Shown one piece after another: positions 22,509 to 30,143 of a stretch of 64,000 nt of DNA; the stretch's first letter is position 1, and each line of letters starts with the position of its first letter. Source of the DNA: DASTFY01 sp963829955 (GTDB taxonomy: Bacteria > Actinomycetota > Acidimicrobiia > Acidimicrobiales > Ilumatobacteraceae); contig CAWHKS010000005.1 in NCBI GenBank assembly GCA_963829955.1, positions 124,001-188,000 of the forward strand, in the 5' to 3' direction. The position numbers were made by a program, and so were the translations under genes. The notes beneath the pieces are model-generated. The model was not told the DNA's origin and did not search any database. It worked only from the letters and a program-made list of their open reading frames with translations.

Positions 22509-25361
22509 GTGCGAAGGGGGCTGCGGGACCTGTCCTACGACGGATTCATCTCGTACAGCCACGAGGCTGACGGCCGGCTGGCCCCCGAGATCCAACAGGG
22601 TCTGGGGCGGGTGGCACGGCCGTGGTACCGGCGAAGGGCGCTGCACGTCTTTCGTGACGACACAAGCCTCGCGGTGAGCCCCGAGCTGTGGGGCTCGATC
22701 GCCAAGGCGCTCGACGAGTCCCGCTATCTGATCGTGCTCGCGAGCCACCCGGCGGCCGCGTCGACCTGGGTGAACCGCGAGATCGAACACTGGCTCGGCA
22801 CGAAACCCATCTCCACGGTGCTCCCGGTGCTCACCGGTGGCGAGTGGACGTGGGACGACGAGCGCCACGCCTTCTCCGCCGGCTCGACCGCCCTACCCCC
22901 AGCCCTTGCCGCGGCCTTCACCGAGGAGCCGAGGCACCTCGATCTCCGGTGGGCCCACGACGAGAACGCCTTCGACGCCCGCTCGGCCCGATTCCGGCTC
23001 GCGCTGGGCGAGCTGGCCGCCCCGATGCGCGGGATGTCCAAGGACGAGCTGATGGGCGAGGACCTCCGTCAGCACCGGCGGACCATCAGGCTGGCGTGGA
23101 CAGTGGCCGCCGTCCTCGTCGTCCTGCTGGGGGCGGCGGTCATCGCCAGCGTCGTCGCCGTGGGCAACGCCGACCGGGCCCGTCGCAACGAGGCTCGAGC
23201 AGAGGAGCAGGCGTCGATCGCCACGTCGCGCCAGTTGGCGGCCGAGGCTCGCACCTACCTGGAGGACGACCTGGACCTCGCGCTCCTCCTCGCGGTGACG
23301 AGCCACCAGGAGCGGCCAACGGTCGAGTCCCGCGCCGTCCTGGTCGACGCGCTCGGGACGGCGCCCAAGATGCTCCGCTACCTCCACGGCGGAGGTGAGC
23401 CACTGTTGAATGTCGCGCCAGGCGTCGATCCGTCGCAACAACTGGCGGTCGACGCCGCGGGGAACGTGCGCCGGTGGGACCTGAACGGGGCGACGGCCGG
23501 CGATCTCGACCTCGGGCTGAATCCCAGTGAGCCGGGTCGAGCCGTTCGCGTCGCTGTGCGCCCCCACCACGACGAGGTGGCGGCGGCGAGGCCGGAAGGC
23601 CTGTCGATCTGGCGCGCCGCCGACGGTCAGTGGCGCCGGCTGGACTGGGCGCCACCCGTGCTCGCGGAGGGAGCCCTCGCCTTCAGCGACGACGGCCAGT
23701 TCCTGGCCGCCACACGGGACGACGGGCGCGTCGTGATCCTCAACCTCGATGCGGAGGACACCTACCTCCTCGACAGCGCGATCGACGACACGACCGGTCT
23801 GTCCACCTTCGGCTTCGCGTTCAGCCCCGACAAGAGTTGGATGGCCGCGACCTTCGGTGACGGCGGGGTGGCCGTCGTCGATCTGAGCAGCGGGGAGGTC
23901 AGGCTGCTCCGCCAGCAGTACGGCCACACCGAGCGGGTGGCGTTCAGCCCGGACAGTCGCACCCTCGCTCTCGCGGCAGCAGGGGGCCAGGTCAAGCTCG
24001 TCAGCCTGCCGGGCCTCGAGGAGACCATCCTGCGACCAGTGGACCCCGAGGTCACGGAGTTCACCGGGCTGCTGTCGGACGTGTTCCCGCTGGTGTTCAG
24101 CCCCTCCGGCTCCACGCTGCTCGTGGGCGGTCCGGACGGGGCCGTCCACCACTGGTCCCTCCCTGCATCGGGCGACTCCGCGAGCGTTCCCGCTCGTGTC
24201 CTCCCCCTGTCGCGTTCGGGCATCTCCGAGCTGGCCTTCGCCGACGCCTCGACGCTCCTCGTCGCCGACCAGTCGGGCACGATCGAGCAGTGGGATCTCG
24301 GTGCAGCCGAGTCGTTCGGCACCCAGGTGGGGCCCGCCGCCGAGGCCCAGACGGTCACGGTGTCGGCGTCCGGGGACCTCGTCGCCGTCGGCGGCTGCGA
24401 CCAGTCGGCGGTCAGCGATCTCGGTGAAGGCGGCGTGGGGTGCTCGGACGGCGTCATCGTCGTCGCACCGACCACCGGAGGACCGGCGACCACGATCCAT
24501 GCCCACCCCGACTTCGTCGATGCGCTCACGTTCACCGCCGACGGCTCGGCCATCATCTCCGGCGGCAGGGACGGGACGATCGTCCGTTCCGAGCTCAACG
24601 ATGGCGCCCCTCGCACGCTGGCCGATCCCGGCGGCTCGGTGACCGACATCGCGCTGAGCCCCGACGGCGCCACGGTCGCCTCGTCCAACTTCAACGGTGC
24701 CGTCCTCCTCACCTCGGTCGACACGGGCCAGACCGACGTGCTCCAGCCGGCGGGTGACACCAGCGGCTTGGGGAGATTCGAGTGGATGTCCTCCGTCGCG
24801 TTCACTCCGGATGGCGCCGCGCTCTACGGCGGCTCGACGGACGGTCGGCTCAGGCGCTGGTCGCTGCCTTCCGCCCCCGTCGAAGAACTCGCCGACCTGG
24901 GCGCGGGCAACAGGATCGCGGACCTGGCGGTGAGCCTCGACGGCACGAGCCTCGCCGTGGTCACGGCCGGCACCGTGCGATGGCTCGACACCGCCAGCGG
25001 CCGGTGGTCGGATGAGCCGCCCATCGAAGGGGCTTCCGGTGCTGTTGCCTTCTCACCCGACGGCAGGCACCTGGCGTACTCGACATCGGGAGGGTTGGGT
25101 GTCCGGGACCTGGAGAGCCGGCGGCTGGTCGGCGAGCCGTGGAGACCGGCATCGTCCCCGTACGACGCCGTCACTTGGGGCGGCCTTCGTGGCGATCCGG
25201 TGCTCGCCATGACCGACGCGAACGGCGCCACCTGGTGGCGAACAGGTGACGACCACCTCGTGCGCGCCGCCTGTGCACGGGCCAATCGCGGGCTCGGCGC
25301 CGATGAGCGCACGCGTTTCCTGCTGGAACCGTCCGCCACGGCAGGAGCCTGCACGACCTGA
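22509..25361 (+). CDS. TIR domain - membrane helix - WD40 repeat protein
   Basis: 950 residues from the GTG at 22509 (a TTG at 22488 is also in frame). Residues about 9-100 are a TIR domain: YDGFISYSHEAD, LHVFRDDTSL, and SRYLIVLASHPAAASTWV followed by Glu91, in the position of the NADase catalytic Glu. A membrane helix spans about 195-219. Then comes the ASRQLAAEARTYLEDDLDLALLLAV helix typical of STAND-type WD40 proteins (key part SRQLAAEA), and a WD40 propeller to the C-terminus, with repeated FSPDG/FTPDG blocks. TIR enzymes deplete NAD+ in anti-phage defence, but this membrane-anchored type has no proven role. It stands alone. Confidence 0.85.
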   Translation: MRRGLRDLSYDGFISYSHEADGRLAPEIQQGLGRVARPWYRRRALHVFRDDTSLAVSPELWGSIAKALDESRYLIVLASHPAAASTWVNREIEHWLGTKPISTVLPVLTGGEWTWDDERHAFSAGSTALPPALAAAFTEEPRHLDLRWAHDENAFDARSARFRLALGELAAPMRGMSKDELMGEDLRQHRRTIRLAWTVAAVLVVLLGAAVIASVVAVGNADRARRNEARAEEQASIATSRQLAAEARTYLEDDLDLALLLAVTSHQERPTVESRAVLVDALGTAPKMLRYLHGGGEPLLNVAPGVDPSQQLAVDAAGNVRRWDLNGATAGDLDLGLNPSEPGRAVRVAVRPHHDEVAAARPEGLSIWRAADGQWRRLDWAPPVLAEGALAFSDDGQFLAATRDDGRVVILNLDAEDTYLLDSAIDDTTGLSTFGFAFSPDKSWMAATFGDGGVAVVDLSSGEVRLLRQQYGHTERVAFSPDSRTLALAAAGGQVKLVSLPGLEETILRPVDPEVTEFTGLLSDVFPLVFSPSGSTLLVGGPDGAVHHWSLPASGDSASVPARVLPLSRSGISELAFADASTLLVADQSGTIEQWDLGAAESFGTQVGPAAEAQTVTVSASGDLVAVGGCDQSAVSDLGEGGVGCSDGVIVVAPTTGGPATTIHAHPDFVDALTFTADGSAIISGGRDGTIVRSELNDGAPRTLADPGGSVTDIALSPDGATVASSNFNGAVLLTSVDTGQTDVLQPAGDTSGLGRFEWMSSVAFTPDGAALYGGSTDGRLRRWSLPSAPVEELADLGAGNRIADLAVSLDGTSLAVVTAGTVRWLDTASGRWSDEPPIEGASGAVAFSPDGRHLAYSTSGGLGVRDLESRRLVGEPWRPASSPYDAVTWGGLRGDPVLAMTDANGATWWRTGDDHLVRAACARANRGLGADERTRFLLEPSATAGACTT

Positions 25362-25419
25362 CGCTCCGACGGCAAGGGTCCACCATCCCTCGGCCCGCAG
25401 TTGACACGATGAACCGCCG

Positions 25420-26307
25420 ATGGCGTCGACGGCGTCCCCCCAGCCGCCGGCCCGCCTCGGCGGTAGCCGCACCCACGCGCACGTGCGCAGCGCGCAAGCC
25501 GCCCGGAAGCTGGCCGACCACGAGCGGCGGATCTACCTGCCGCTCGTGCTCTCGGCCATCCTCCCGATCGTCGTGGCCGCCTCCCGTGCGGCCACCGATT
25601 CGCGAGTCTCGATCGTCGTCAACGTCATCACCTGGCTGGTCTTCGTCTACGACCTGATCGTCCACATGCGCTACGTCCGCGGCTACCTGCGCACGGGCGT
25701 CGGCCTTTTCGACCTCGCCGTCGTCATCCTCACCGCACCCTGGTTCCTGCTTCCGGGCGCCGGCGGCTCCCAGATCCTGGTGCTGGCCCGACTGGCCCGC
25801 CTCGTGCGGCTGTTCTTCGTCAGCCCTGGAGCCCGGCAGGCCGGCCGGCGCCTCGGTGGGGTCGGCCTGTTCGCCCTCGCCATGCTGCTGTTCGGCAGCT
25901 GGATGGCCTACGTGGCCGAGCACCCGGCCAACCCCGGCTTCGCCACCTTCGGCGATGCCCTCTGGTGGGGCATCGTGACGCTCACCACGGTGGGGTACGG
26001 CGACATCGTGCCCGAGACCACGAAGGGCCGGACGGCGGCGGTGTTCCTCATGCTGACGGGTATCGCCACGCTCGGCATCATCTCCGGCACGCTGGCCAGC
26101 GCGTTCCGCCGCTCGGCCGCGGAGACGGCTGCCGCCGAGGCAGCCTCCGCAAACACAACCGGGGACGACCTGCGGTCCGAGGTGGTCCGCCTGCGCCACC
26201 AGTACGCCGCCATCGAGCAGCACCTGGCCGTGCTCGCCGCCGCGGGGTCGCAGGGATCGCCGAGCCCGCCGGAGCCGCCACCGGCACCGTCGCCACCGGC
26301 CCCCTGA
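25420..26307 (+). CDS. Voltage-gated-type potassium channel
   Basis: 295 residues. Four hydrophobic segments (about 42-60, 68-86, 98-112 and an S4-like LVLARLARLVRLFF with regularly spaced Arg at about 123-136) are followed by the pore domain: an S5 helix, the selectivity filter TLTTVGYGDIVPET near residue 190, and S6. The cytoplasmic tail has a coiled-coil-like helix and a Pro-rich end. This is the layout of a six-helix K+ channel subunit; a tetramer would conduct K+. It is just downstream of the TIR-WD40 gene, 58 bases apart, but no functional link is proven. Confidence 0.9.
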   Translation: MASTASPQPPARLGGSRTHAHVRSAQAARKLADHERRIYLPLVLSAILPIVVAASRAATDSRVSIVVNVITWLVFVYDLIVHMRYVRGYLRTGVGLFDLAVVILTAPWFLLPGAGGSQILVLARLARLVRLFFVSPGARQAGRRLGGVGLFALAMLLFGSWMAYVAEHPANPGFATFGDALWWGIVTLTTVGYGDIVPETTKGRTAAVFLMLTGIATLGIISGTLASAFRRSAAETAAAEAASANTTGDDLRSEVVRLRHQYAAIEQHLAVLAAAGSQGSPSPPEPPPAPSPPAP

Positions 26308-26352
26308 CCGGCTGTTCGACCGGCGGCGGCCGCCTCTGCCGCCCGACCCACC

Positions 26353-26358
26353 TACGCT
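26353..26358 (+). promoter_or_regulatory. Putative -10 of the FrhB-like gene, leaderless
   Basis: TACGCT followed by six bases and the ATG at 26365. Confidence 0.5.
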
Positions 26359-26364
26359 GGTCCC

Positions 26365-27567
26365 ATGACGATGACCGCCGAGGTCCCGCCGGCCGCCGCC
26401 CCTCCAAAGCCCGAGCGGTGGACGGCGCAGTGGAAGGAGCTCTACGCCGAGGTCATCACCACCGGCCTGTGCACGGGGTGCGCGGGCTGCGTCGTCACCT
26501 GCCCCCACGACGTCATCGGGTACGAGCACGAGGAGGGCAAGTACCTGCCCTTCCACCTGGAAGAGGAGCTCGGACTCGACAACTGCATCCACGGTGAGAA
26601 GGGCTGCACGACGTGCACCCGGGCCTGCCCGCGCTTCCGGGCCTGGGAGCCGGCGGCCGACCTCCACCTCTTCGGGCGGGTGCGGGAGTCGGACGAGATG
26701 GCCGGCATCTGGCGGCAGCTGCTCCTGACTCGGGCCGTCGACAGCACACAGCACCAGGTGGGCCAGGACGGCGGATTCGTCTCCGCCATGCTGATCTGGC
26801 TCCTCGAGCATGACTACATCGAGGCCGCGCTCGTGAGCGGGGTCGAGCCCGACGACGCCTGGAAGGCGAAGCCGGTGCTGGCTCACACGAAGGAGGAGGT
26901 GCTGGCCACGGCCGGGAGCCGCTACACGTACTGCGCCAACCCGCTGGCGTTGCGGGAGGCGAAGGCCGAGGGCCTCAGCCGGCTGGCCCTCGTGGGCATG
27001 GGCTGTCAGACGAGCTCGCCGCCGGTCATGTGGGATCGCAAGGCGGGCAAGGTGTCGCGGCCGTTCCTCTTCAACATCGGCCTGCTCTGCTCCAAGACTT
27101 TCGACGACGCCATCTTCGCCGAGCTCTTCGAAGCCAAGTACGGGCTGAAGAAGGCCGACATGGTGAAGATGAACATCAAGGGCGTCTTCCAGATCTGGAT
27201 GAAGGACGGCTCGTACCACGAGATCGATCTCAAGGAGTGCCACGCGTGGACGAGGCAGGGCTGCACGAGCTGCCCCGACTTCGCCGCCGAGCACTCGGAC
27301 ATCGCCACCGGCGGCATCGGCGAGGACAACGACTGGACCCTCACGATCGTGCGCACGGAGCTGGGCGAGGAGGTCGTCACCCGGATGCTGGCCGACGGTG
27401 TCATCGAGGCCCGCCCCGCGCAGGAGGACGAGAAGGCCATGAAGCTCCTGCGGCTCCTGTCGATCGTCAGCAGGCGGCGCTGGCCCGAGTTCGCCGACCC
27501 CGCTCCCAAGGTTGGCGTGCCGCCACCCAAGAAGAAGGCCGGCACTCCCGCCCCCGCGGCCCACTAG
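26365..27567 (+). CDS. Coenzyme F420 hydrogenase/dehydrogenase beta-subunit family protein
   Basis: 400 residues. The N-terminal ferredoxin-like part has CTGCAGCVVTCP (about 37-48) and CTTCTRACPRFRAW, enough for two 4Fe-4S clusters. Next comes the FrhB core: VGQDGGFVSAMLIWLLE, TAGSRYTYCANP, GMGCQTSS, and a late CTSCPDF block for another cluster. The family reduces or oxidises F420 (or a substrate) with electrons from an Fe-S partner. No hydrogenase or formate dehydrogenase gene is nearby, so the partner is unknown. Ends with a Lys/Pro/Ala-rich tail. ATG with a -10-like hexamer six bases upstream. Confidence 0.88.
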   Translation: MTMTAEVPPAAAPPKPERWTAQWKELYAEVITTGLCTGCAGCVVTCPHDVIGYEHEEGKYLPFHLEEELGLDNCIHGEKGCTTCTRACPRFRAWEPAADLHLFGRVRESDEMAGIWRQLLLTRAVDSTQHQVGQDGGFVSAMLIWLLEHDYIEAALVSGVEPDDAWKAKPVLAHTKEEVLATAGSRYTYCANPLALREAKAEGLSRLALVGMGCQTSSPPVMWDRKAGKVSRPFLFNIGLLCSKTFDDAIFAELFEAKYGLKKADMVKMNIKGVFQIWMKDGSYHEIDLKECHAWTRQGCTSCPDFAAEHSDIATGGIGEDNDWTLTIVRTELGEEVVTRMLADGVIEARPAQEDEKAMKLLRLLSIVSRRRWPEFADPAPKVGVPPPKKKAGTPAPAAH

Positions 27568-27622
27568 ACAACCGCGAGCGGTGTCTCCCGTCCCGCCGAT
27601 GCGAGGGTGCGCGCCCACGATG

Positions 27623-27644
27623 CGGCCACGTCATAACGTGGCCG
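27623..27644. promoter_or_regulatory. Perfect palindrome between FrhB-like and HdeD-like genes
   Basis: Nine-base arms (CGGCCACGT and its complement) around a CATA centre. It may be a compact terminator for the upstream gene, or an operator: CATAAC inside it resembles a -10, and the next start is 35 bases on with its own AGGAGG site. Confidence 0.4.
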
Positions 27645-27678
27645 TCCGACCGATGGGCCAGGACAGGAGGGCTGACGA

Positions 27679-28248
27679 ATGACCGACGCCATGATCGAGG
27701 ATGCTCGAACGCTGACGCGGGGCTGGGGCTGGTTCCTGGCCGCCGGCATCGCCTGGCTCCTCTTCGCGTTCCTCGTCCTGTCGTTCAACTACCGGACGGT
27801 GTGGGCGGTGGCCGTCTTCTTCGGCATCGGCTTCATCATCGGCGGGATGATGGAGCTGATGGTCGGCGCCGTCTCCCCGAGCTGGAAGTGGTTGCACATC
27901 CTGTTCGGTGTGGTGTCGATCATCGCGGGGTTCATGGCGCTCATCTGGCCCGGTCAGACGCTGCTGGTGCTGGGCGCCATCGTGGGCTGGCTGCTCCTCG
28001 CCTACGGCATCATCGACATCGTGTTCGCATTCAGCACACGCGGCATCGACGACATGTGGTGGCTCACCCTGATCACGGGCATCCTCGCCATCGTCATCGG
28101 CTTCTGGGCGATCAGCCCGGACGCCACGACGGTGGCCAACTACCGCGGCGTCGTGCTGGTCGTCGTCTGGGTCGGCGCCGCAGCCATCCTGCGGGGGATC
28201 ACCGACATCATCGTCGGCTTCCGCATGCGCTCCGCTCGAAGGACCTGA
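27679..28248 (+). CDS. HdeD/DUF308-family membrane protein
   Basis: 189 residues with six membrane helices in three paired repeats, the DUF308/HdeD pattern. Recognisable parts are GWGWFLAAGIAWLLFAFLVL, the FGVVSIIAGFMALIWPGQTLL repeat and the LITGILAIVIGFWAI repeat. E. coli HdeD is linked to acid resistance; in actinobacteria the role is unknown. The ATG has an AGGAGGG site 9 bases upstream. A perfect 22-base palindrome lies 35 bases before the start and may regulate it. Confidence 0.87.
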   Translation: MTDAMIEDARTLTRGWGWFLAAGIAWLLFAFLVLSFNYRTVWAVAVFFGIGFIIGGMMELMVGAVSPSWKWLHILFGVVSIIAGFMALIWPGQTLLVLGAIVGWLLLAYGIIDIVFAFSTRGIDDMWWLTLITGILAIVIGFWAISPDATTVANYRGVVLVVVWVGAAAILRGITDIIVGFRMRSARRT

Positions 28249-28261
28249 GCACCGCAGGCTG

Positions 28262-28642
28262 ATGCGTCCGCAGCCGATGATCGTGCTGGCCGATGTCGGG
28301 GCCGGCTCGAAGTGGTTCCAGGACGTGCTGGGGCTGACCTCCGGTCACGGCGGCCCCGAGTACGAGATGCTGCTGCACGGCGACGAGCTCGTCGTGCAGC
28401 TCCACAGCTGGGAGGCGGACGAGCACCCGGCGATGGGTGACCCGGACGACGCGTCGCGGGGCAACGGGGTGCTGCTGTGGTTCGGCACGGACGACATGGC
28501 CGGCCTGCTTGCACGCGTCGACCAGCACCGGCCCACCGTCGTCGACGGCCCACTGGTCAACCCGAACTCCGGCCTCCAGGAGGTGTGGCTGCGCGGTCCT
28601 GAGGGCTACGTCGTGGTGGTGGCCGGACCGCCGGCCTCGTGA
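28262..28642 (+). CDS. VOC-family (glyoxalase-like) protein
   Basis: 126 residues. One vicinal-oxygen-chelate domain with two beta-alpha-beta-beta-beta halves: GAGSKWFQDVLGLTSGHGGPEYEMLL in part, and VWLRGPEGYVVVVAGPP at the end. Metal-ligand residues are not certain. It could be a small-molecule binding or resistance protein. It begins 13 bases after the HdeD-like stop and ends 4 bases from the convergent LLM gene. Confidence 0.78.
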   Translation: MRPQPMIVLADVGAGSKWFQDVLGLTSGHGGPEYEMLLHGDELVVQLHSWEADEHPAMGDPDDASRGNGVLLWFGTDDMAGLLARVDQHRPTVVDGPLVNPNSGLQEVWLRGPEGYVVVVAGPPAS

Positions 28643-28646
28643 GCCG

Positions 28647-29459
28647 TCAGAGCCAGCGGGACGCCTCGTCGATGCGGTCGAGGCCGAGCTCCGCGCGCCA
28701 GGCGACCATCACCTCGGCCACGCCGTGGTCCGCCAACCGCTGGCGCGTCGGGCTGCCCTGATCGACCCATTCCGGCTCGAACGGACCCTCGACGCTCGCC
28801 GGGGGTGCGGGTCGCCCGGCGACCTCGGCCGCTCCCTGGACCGTCGCCACGAGACCGGCCAGGTCCTCCTCGGCAGCGTGGAAGTTCACGCCGTCGGCCA
28901 CCCGACCGGCCACCTCGGCCAGGCGGGGTCCGTTGGCTCCGAGGATGATGGGCGGCGGGGGCGACGGCATGATCACGCCCCGGACGTCCGCGAAGCCGGC
29001 CCAGGTCCCGTCGTAGCGATCGGCCCCGTCCCAGAGCGCCCTCAGGAAGGCCACGACCTCCTCCAACCGGGCTCGCCGCTCGCCGGCCGGCCTCGGTTCC
29101 AGCAGGAACATCTCCCACTCGACGGCGAAGGGAGAACCCGGACCGGCGCCGGCGCCCAGTCCCAGTTTGAGCCGCCCGGCAGACAGCGACTGGATCGTGG
29201 CCGCCGCGACGGCGAGCTGCGCGGGATGGCGCGTCGTGGCGTTGGCCACCAGCGGTCCGACGGCCACGTCCGTGGTCGCGGTGGAAACCGCCCCGAGCAC
29301 GGCCCACACGTCCAGAGCGCTGTCACCCCTCAGGACCACGCCCGACAAGTGGTCGTAGCACCAGACCGCGGAGAAGCCGGCCGCCTCCGCCCGCCGAGCG
29401 GCTTCCACGTAGGTCGGCGCGTCCACCCCGATCGTGCTCAGGGAGATCCCCGTGCTCAC
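28647..29459 (-). CDS. LLM-class F420/FMN-dependent oxidoreductase
   Basis: 270 residues with a TIM-barrel luciferase-like fold. Family blocks: VEAARRAEAAGFSAVWCYDHLSG near the N-terminus (in part GFSAVWCYDH), LGAVSTATTDVAVGPLVAN, LSAGRLKLGLGAG, and PIILGANGPRLAEVAGRVADG. Compact relatives like this (shorter than 300 residues) often use F420. Substrate unknown. GTG start. It is convergent with the VOC gene. Confidence 0.83.
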   Translation of the reverse strand: MSTGISLSTIGVDAPTYVEAARRAEAAGFSAVWCYDHLSGVVLRGDSALDVWAVLGAVSTATTDVAVGPLVANATTRHPAQLAVAAATIQSLSAGRLKLGLGAGAGPGSPFAVEWEMFLLEPRPAGERRARLEEVVAFLRALWDGADRYDGTWAGFADVRGVIMPSPPPPIILGANGPRLAEVAGRVADGVNFHAAEEDLAGLVATVQGAAEVAGRPAPPASVEGPFEPEWVDQGSPTRQRLADHGVAEVMVAWRAELGLDRIDEASRWL

Positions 29460-29588
29460 CCCGCCTGTCTAGCCCCGGACCCGGTGCGTCCGGCTCGGCC
29501 GGCGCACCGCAGCGCGATCCGACGCTCTGCCGAGCGGAGCGAGTAGGAGCCGGCCATGGGCCGGCGACGAAGATTCAGCGCTCCCGGG

Positions 29589-29594
29589 TACCGT
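29589..29594 (+). promoter_or_regulatory. Putative -10 of the carbonic anhydrase gene, leaderless
   Basis: TACCGT followed by six bases and the GTG at 29601. It supports this internal start over the in-frame ATG at 29556. Confidence 0.5.
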
Positions 29595-29600
29595 CCCTCC

Positions 29601-30119
29601 GTGGACGAGCGCGCCGACGACTTCGCACCCAACACCGACGAGCTGCTGGCCAACAACGCCCGCTTCGCCGGCAGCTACAGCGATCAGGCGCTCGAGCTGT
29701 ACCCGCGGCGGCGGCTCGTCATCGTGGCCTGCATGGACAGCCGCATGGACATCTTCGAGATGCTCGGTCTGGCCCACGGCGATGCGCACATCATCCGCAA
29801 CGCCGGCGGCGTCGTCACGGACGACGTGATCCGCTCCATCGTCCTCTCGCAGCGACTGCTCCGCACCCGGGAGATCATCCTCATCCACCACACGGACTGC
29901 GGCCTGCAGAAGGTCGTGGACGATTCGCTGAAGGACGAGCTCGAGGCGGAGACCGGGCTGCGACCGGAATGGGCGATCGAGAGCTTCAAGGATCCGTTCC
30001 AGGACGTCCGTCAGTCGATCCGCCGCCTCCGGGTCAACCCGTTCGTGACGAACAAGGACCTCGTCCGCGGTTTCGTCTACCAGGTACAGGACGGACGGCT
30101 GGTCGAGGCGACGGCCTGA
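29601..30119 (+). CDS. Beta-class carbonic anhydrase (CanA-like)
   Basis: 172 residues from the GTG at 29601; the in-frame ATG at 29556 would add a basic 15-residue leader that relatives lack. Zinc-site residues are visible: the Cys and Asp-Arg pair in VACMDSRMD and the His/Cys pair in HHTDCG. IRNAGGVVTDDVIRS and PFVTNKDLVRGFVY also match M. tuberculosis CanA (Rv1284). It interconverts CO2 and bicarbonate in the cytoplasm, as a dimer or tetramer. The dimethylformamidase-like gene follows 24 bases later but has its own -10. Confidence 0.92.
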   Translation: MDERADDFAPNTDELLANNARFAGSYSDQALELYPRRRLVIVACMDSRMDIFEMLGLAHGDAHIIRNAGGVVTDDVIRSIVLSQRLLRTREIILIHHTDCGLQKVVDDSLKDELEAETGLRPEWAIESFKDPFQDVRQSIRRLRVNPFVTNKDLVRGFVYQVQDGRLVEATA

Positions 30120-30130
30120 GCGCGGGATCG

Positions 30131-30136
30131 TACGCT
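30131..30136 (+). promoter_or_regulatory. Putative -10 of the dimethylformamidase-like gene, leaderless
   Basis: TACGCT followed by seven bases and the ATG at 30144. Confidence 0.45.
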
Positions 30137-30143
30137 CGGCCCG

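Noticed and set aside
25171..27618. 815-codon open frame on the minus strand across the channel and FrhB-like genes
   Set aside because: It is antisense to genes with clear K+ channel and F420/Fe-S motifs and is low-complexity Arg/Glu/His-rich, as expected from GC-rich codon bias.
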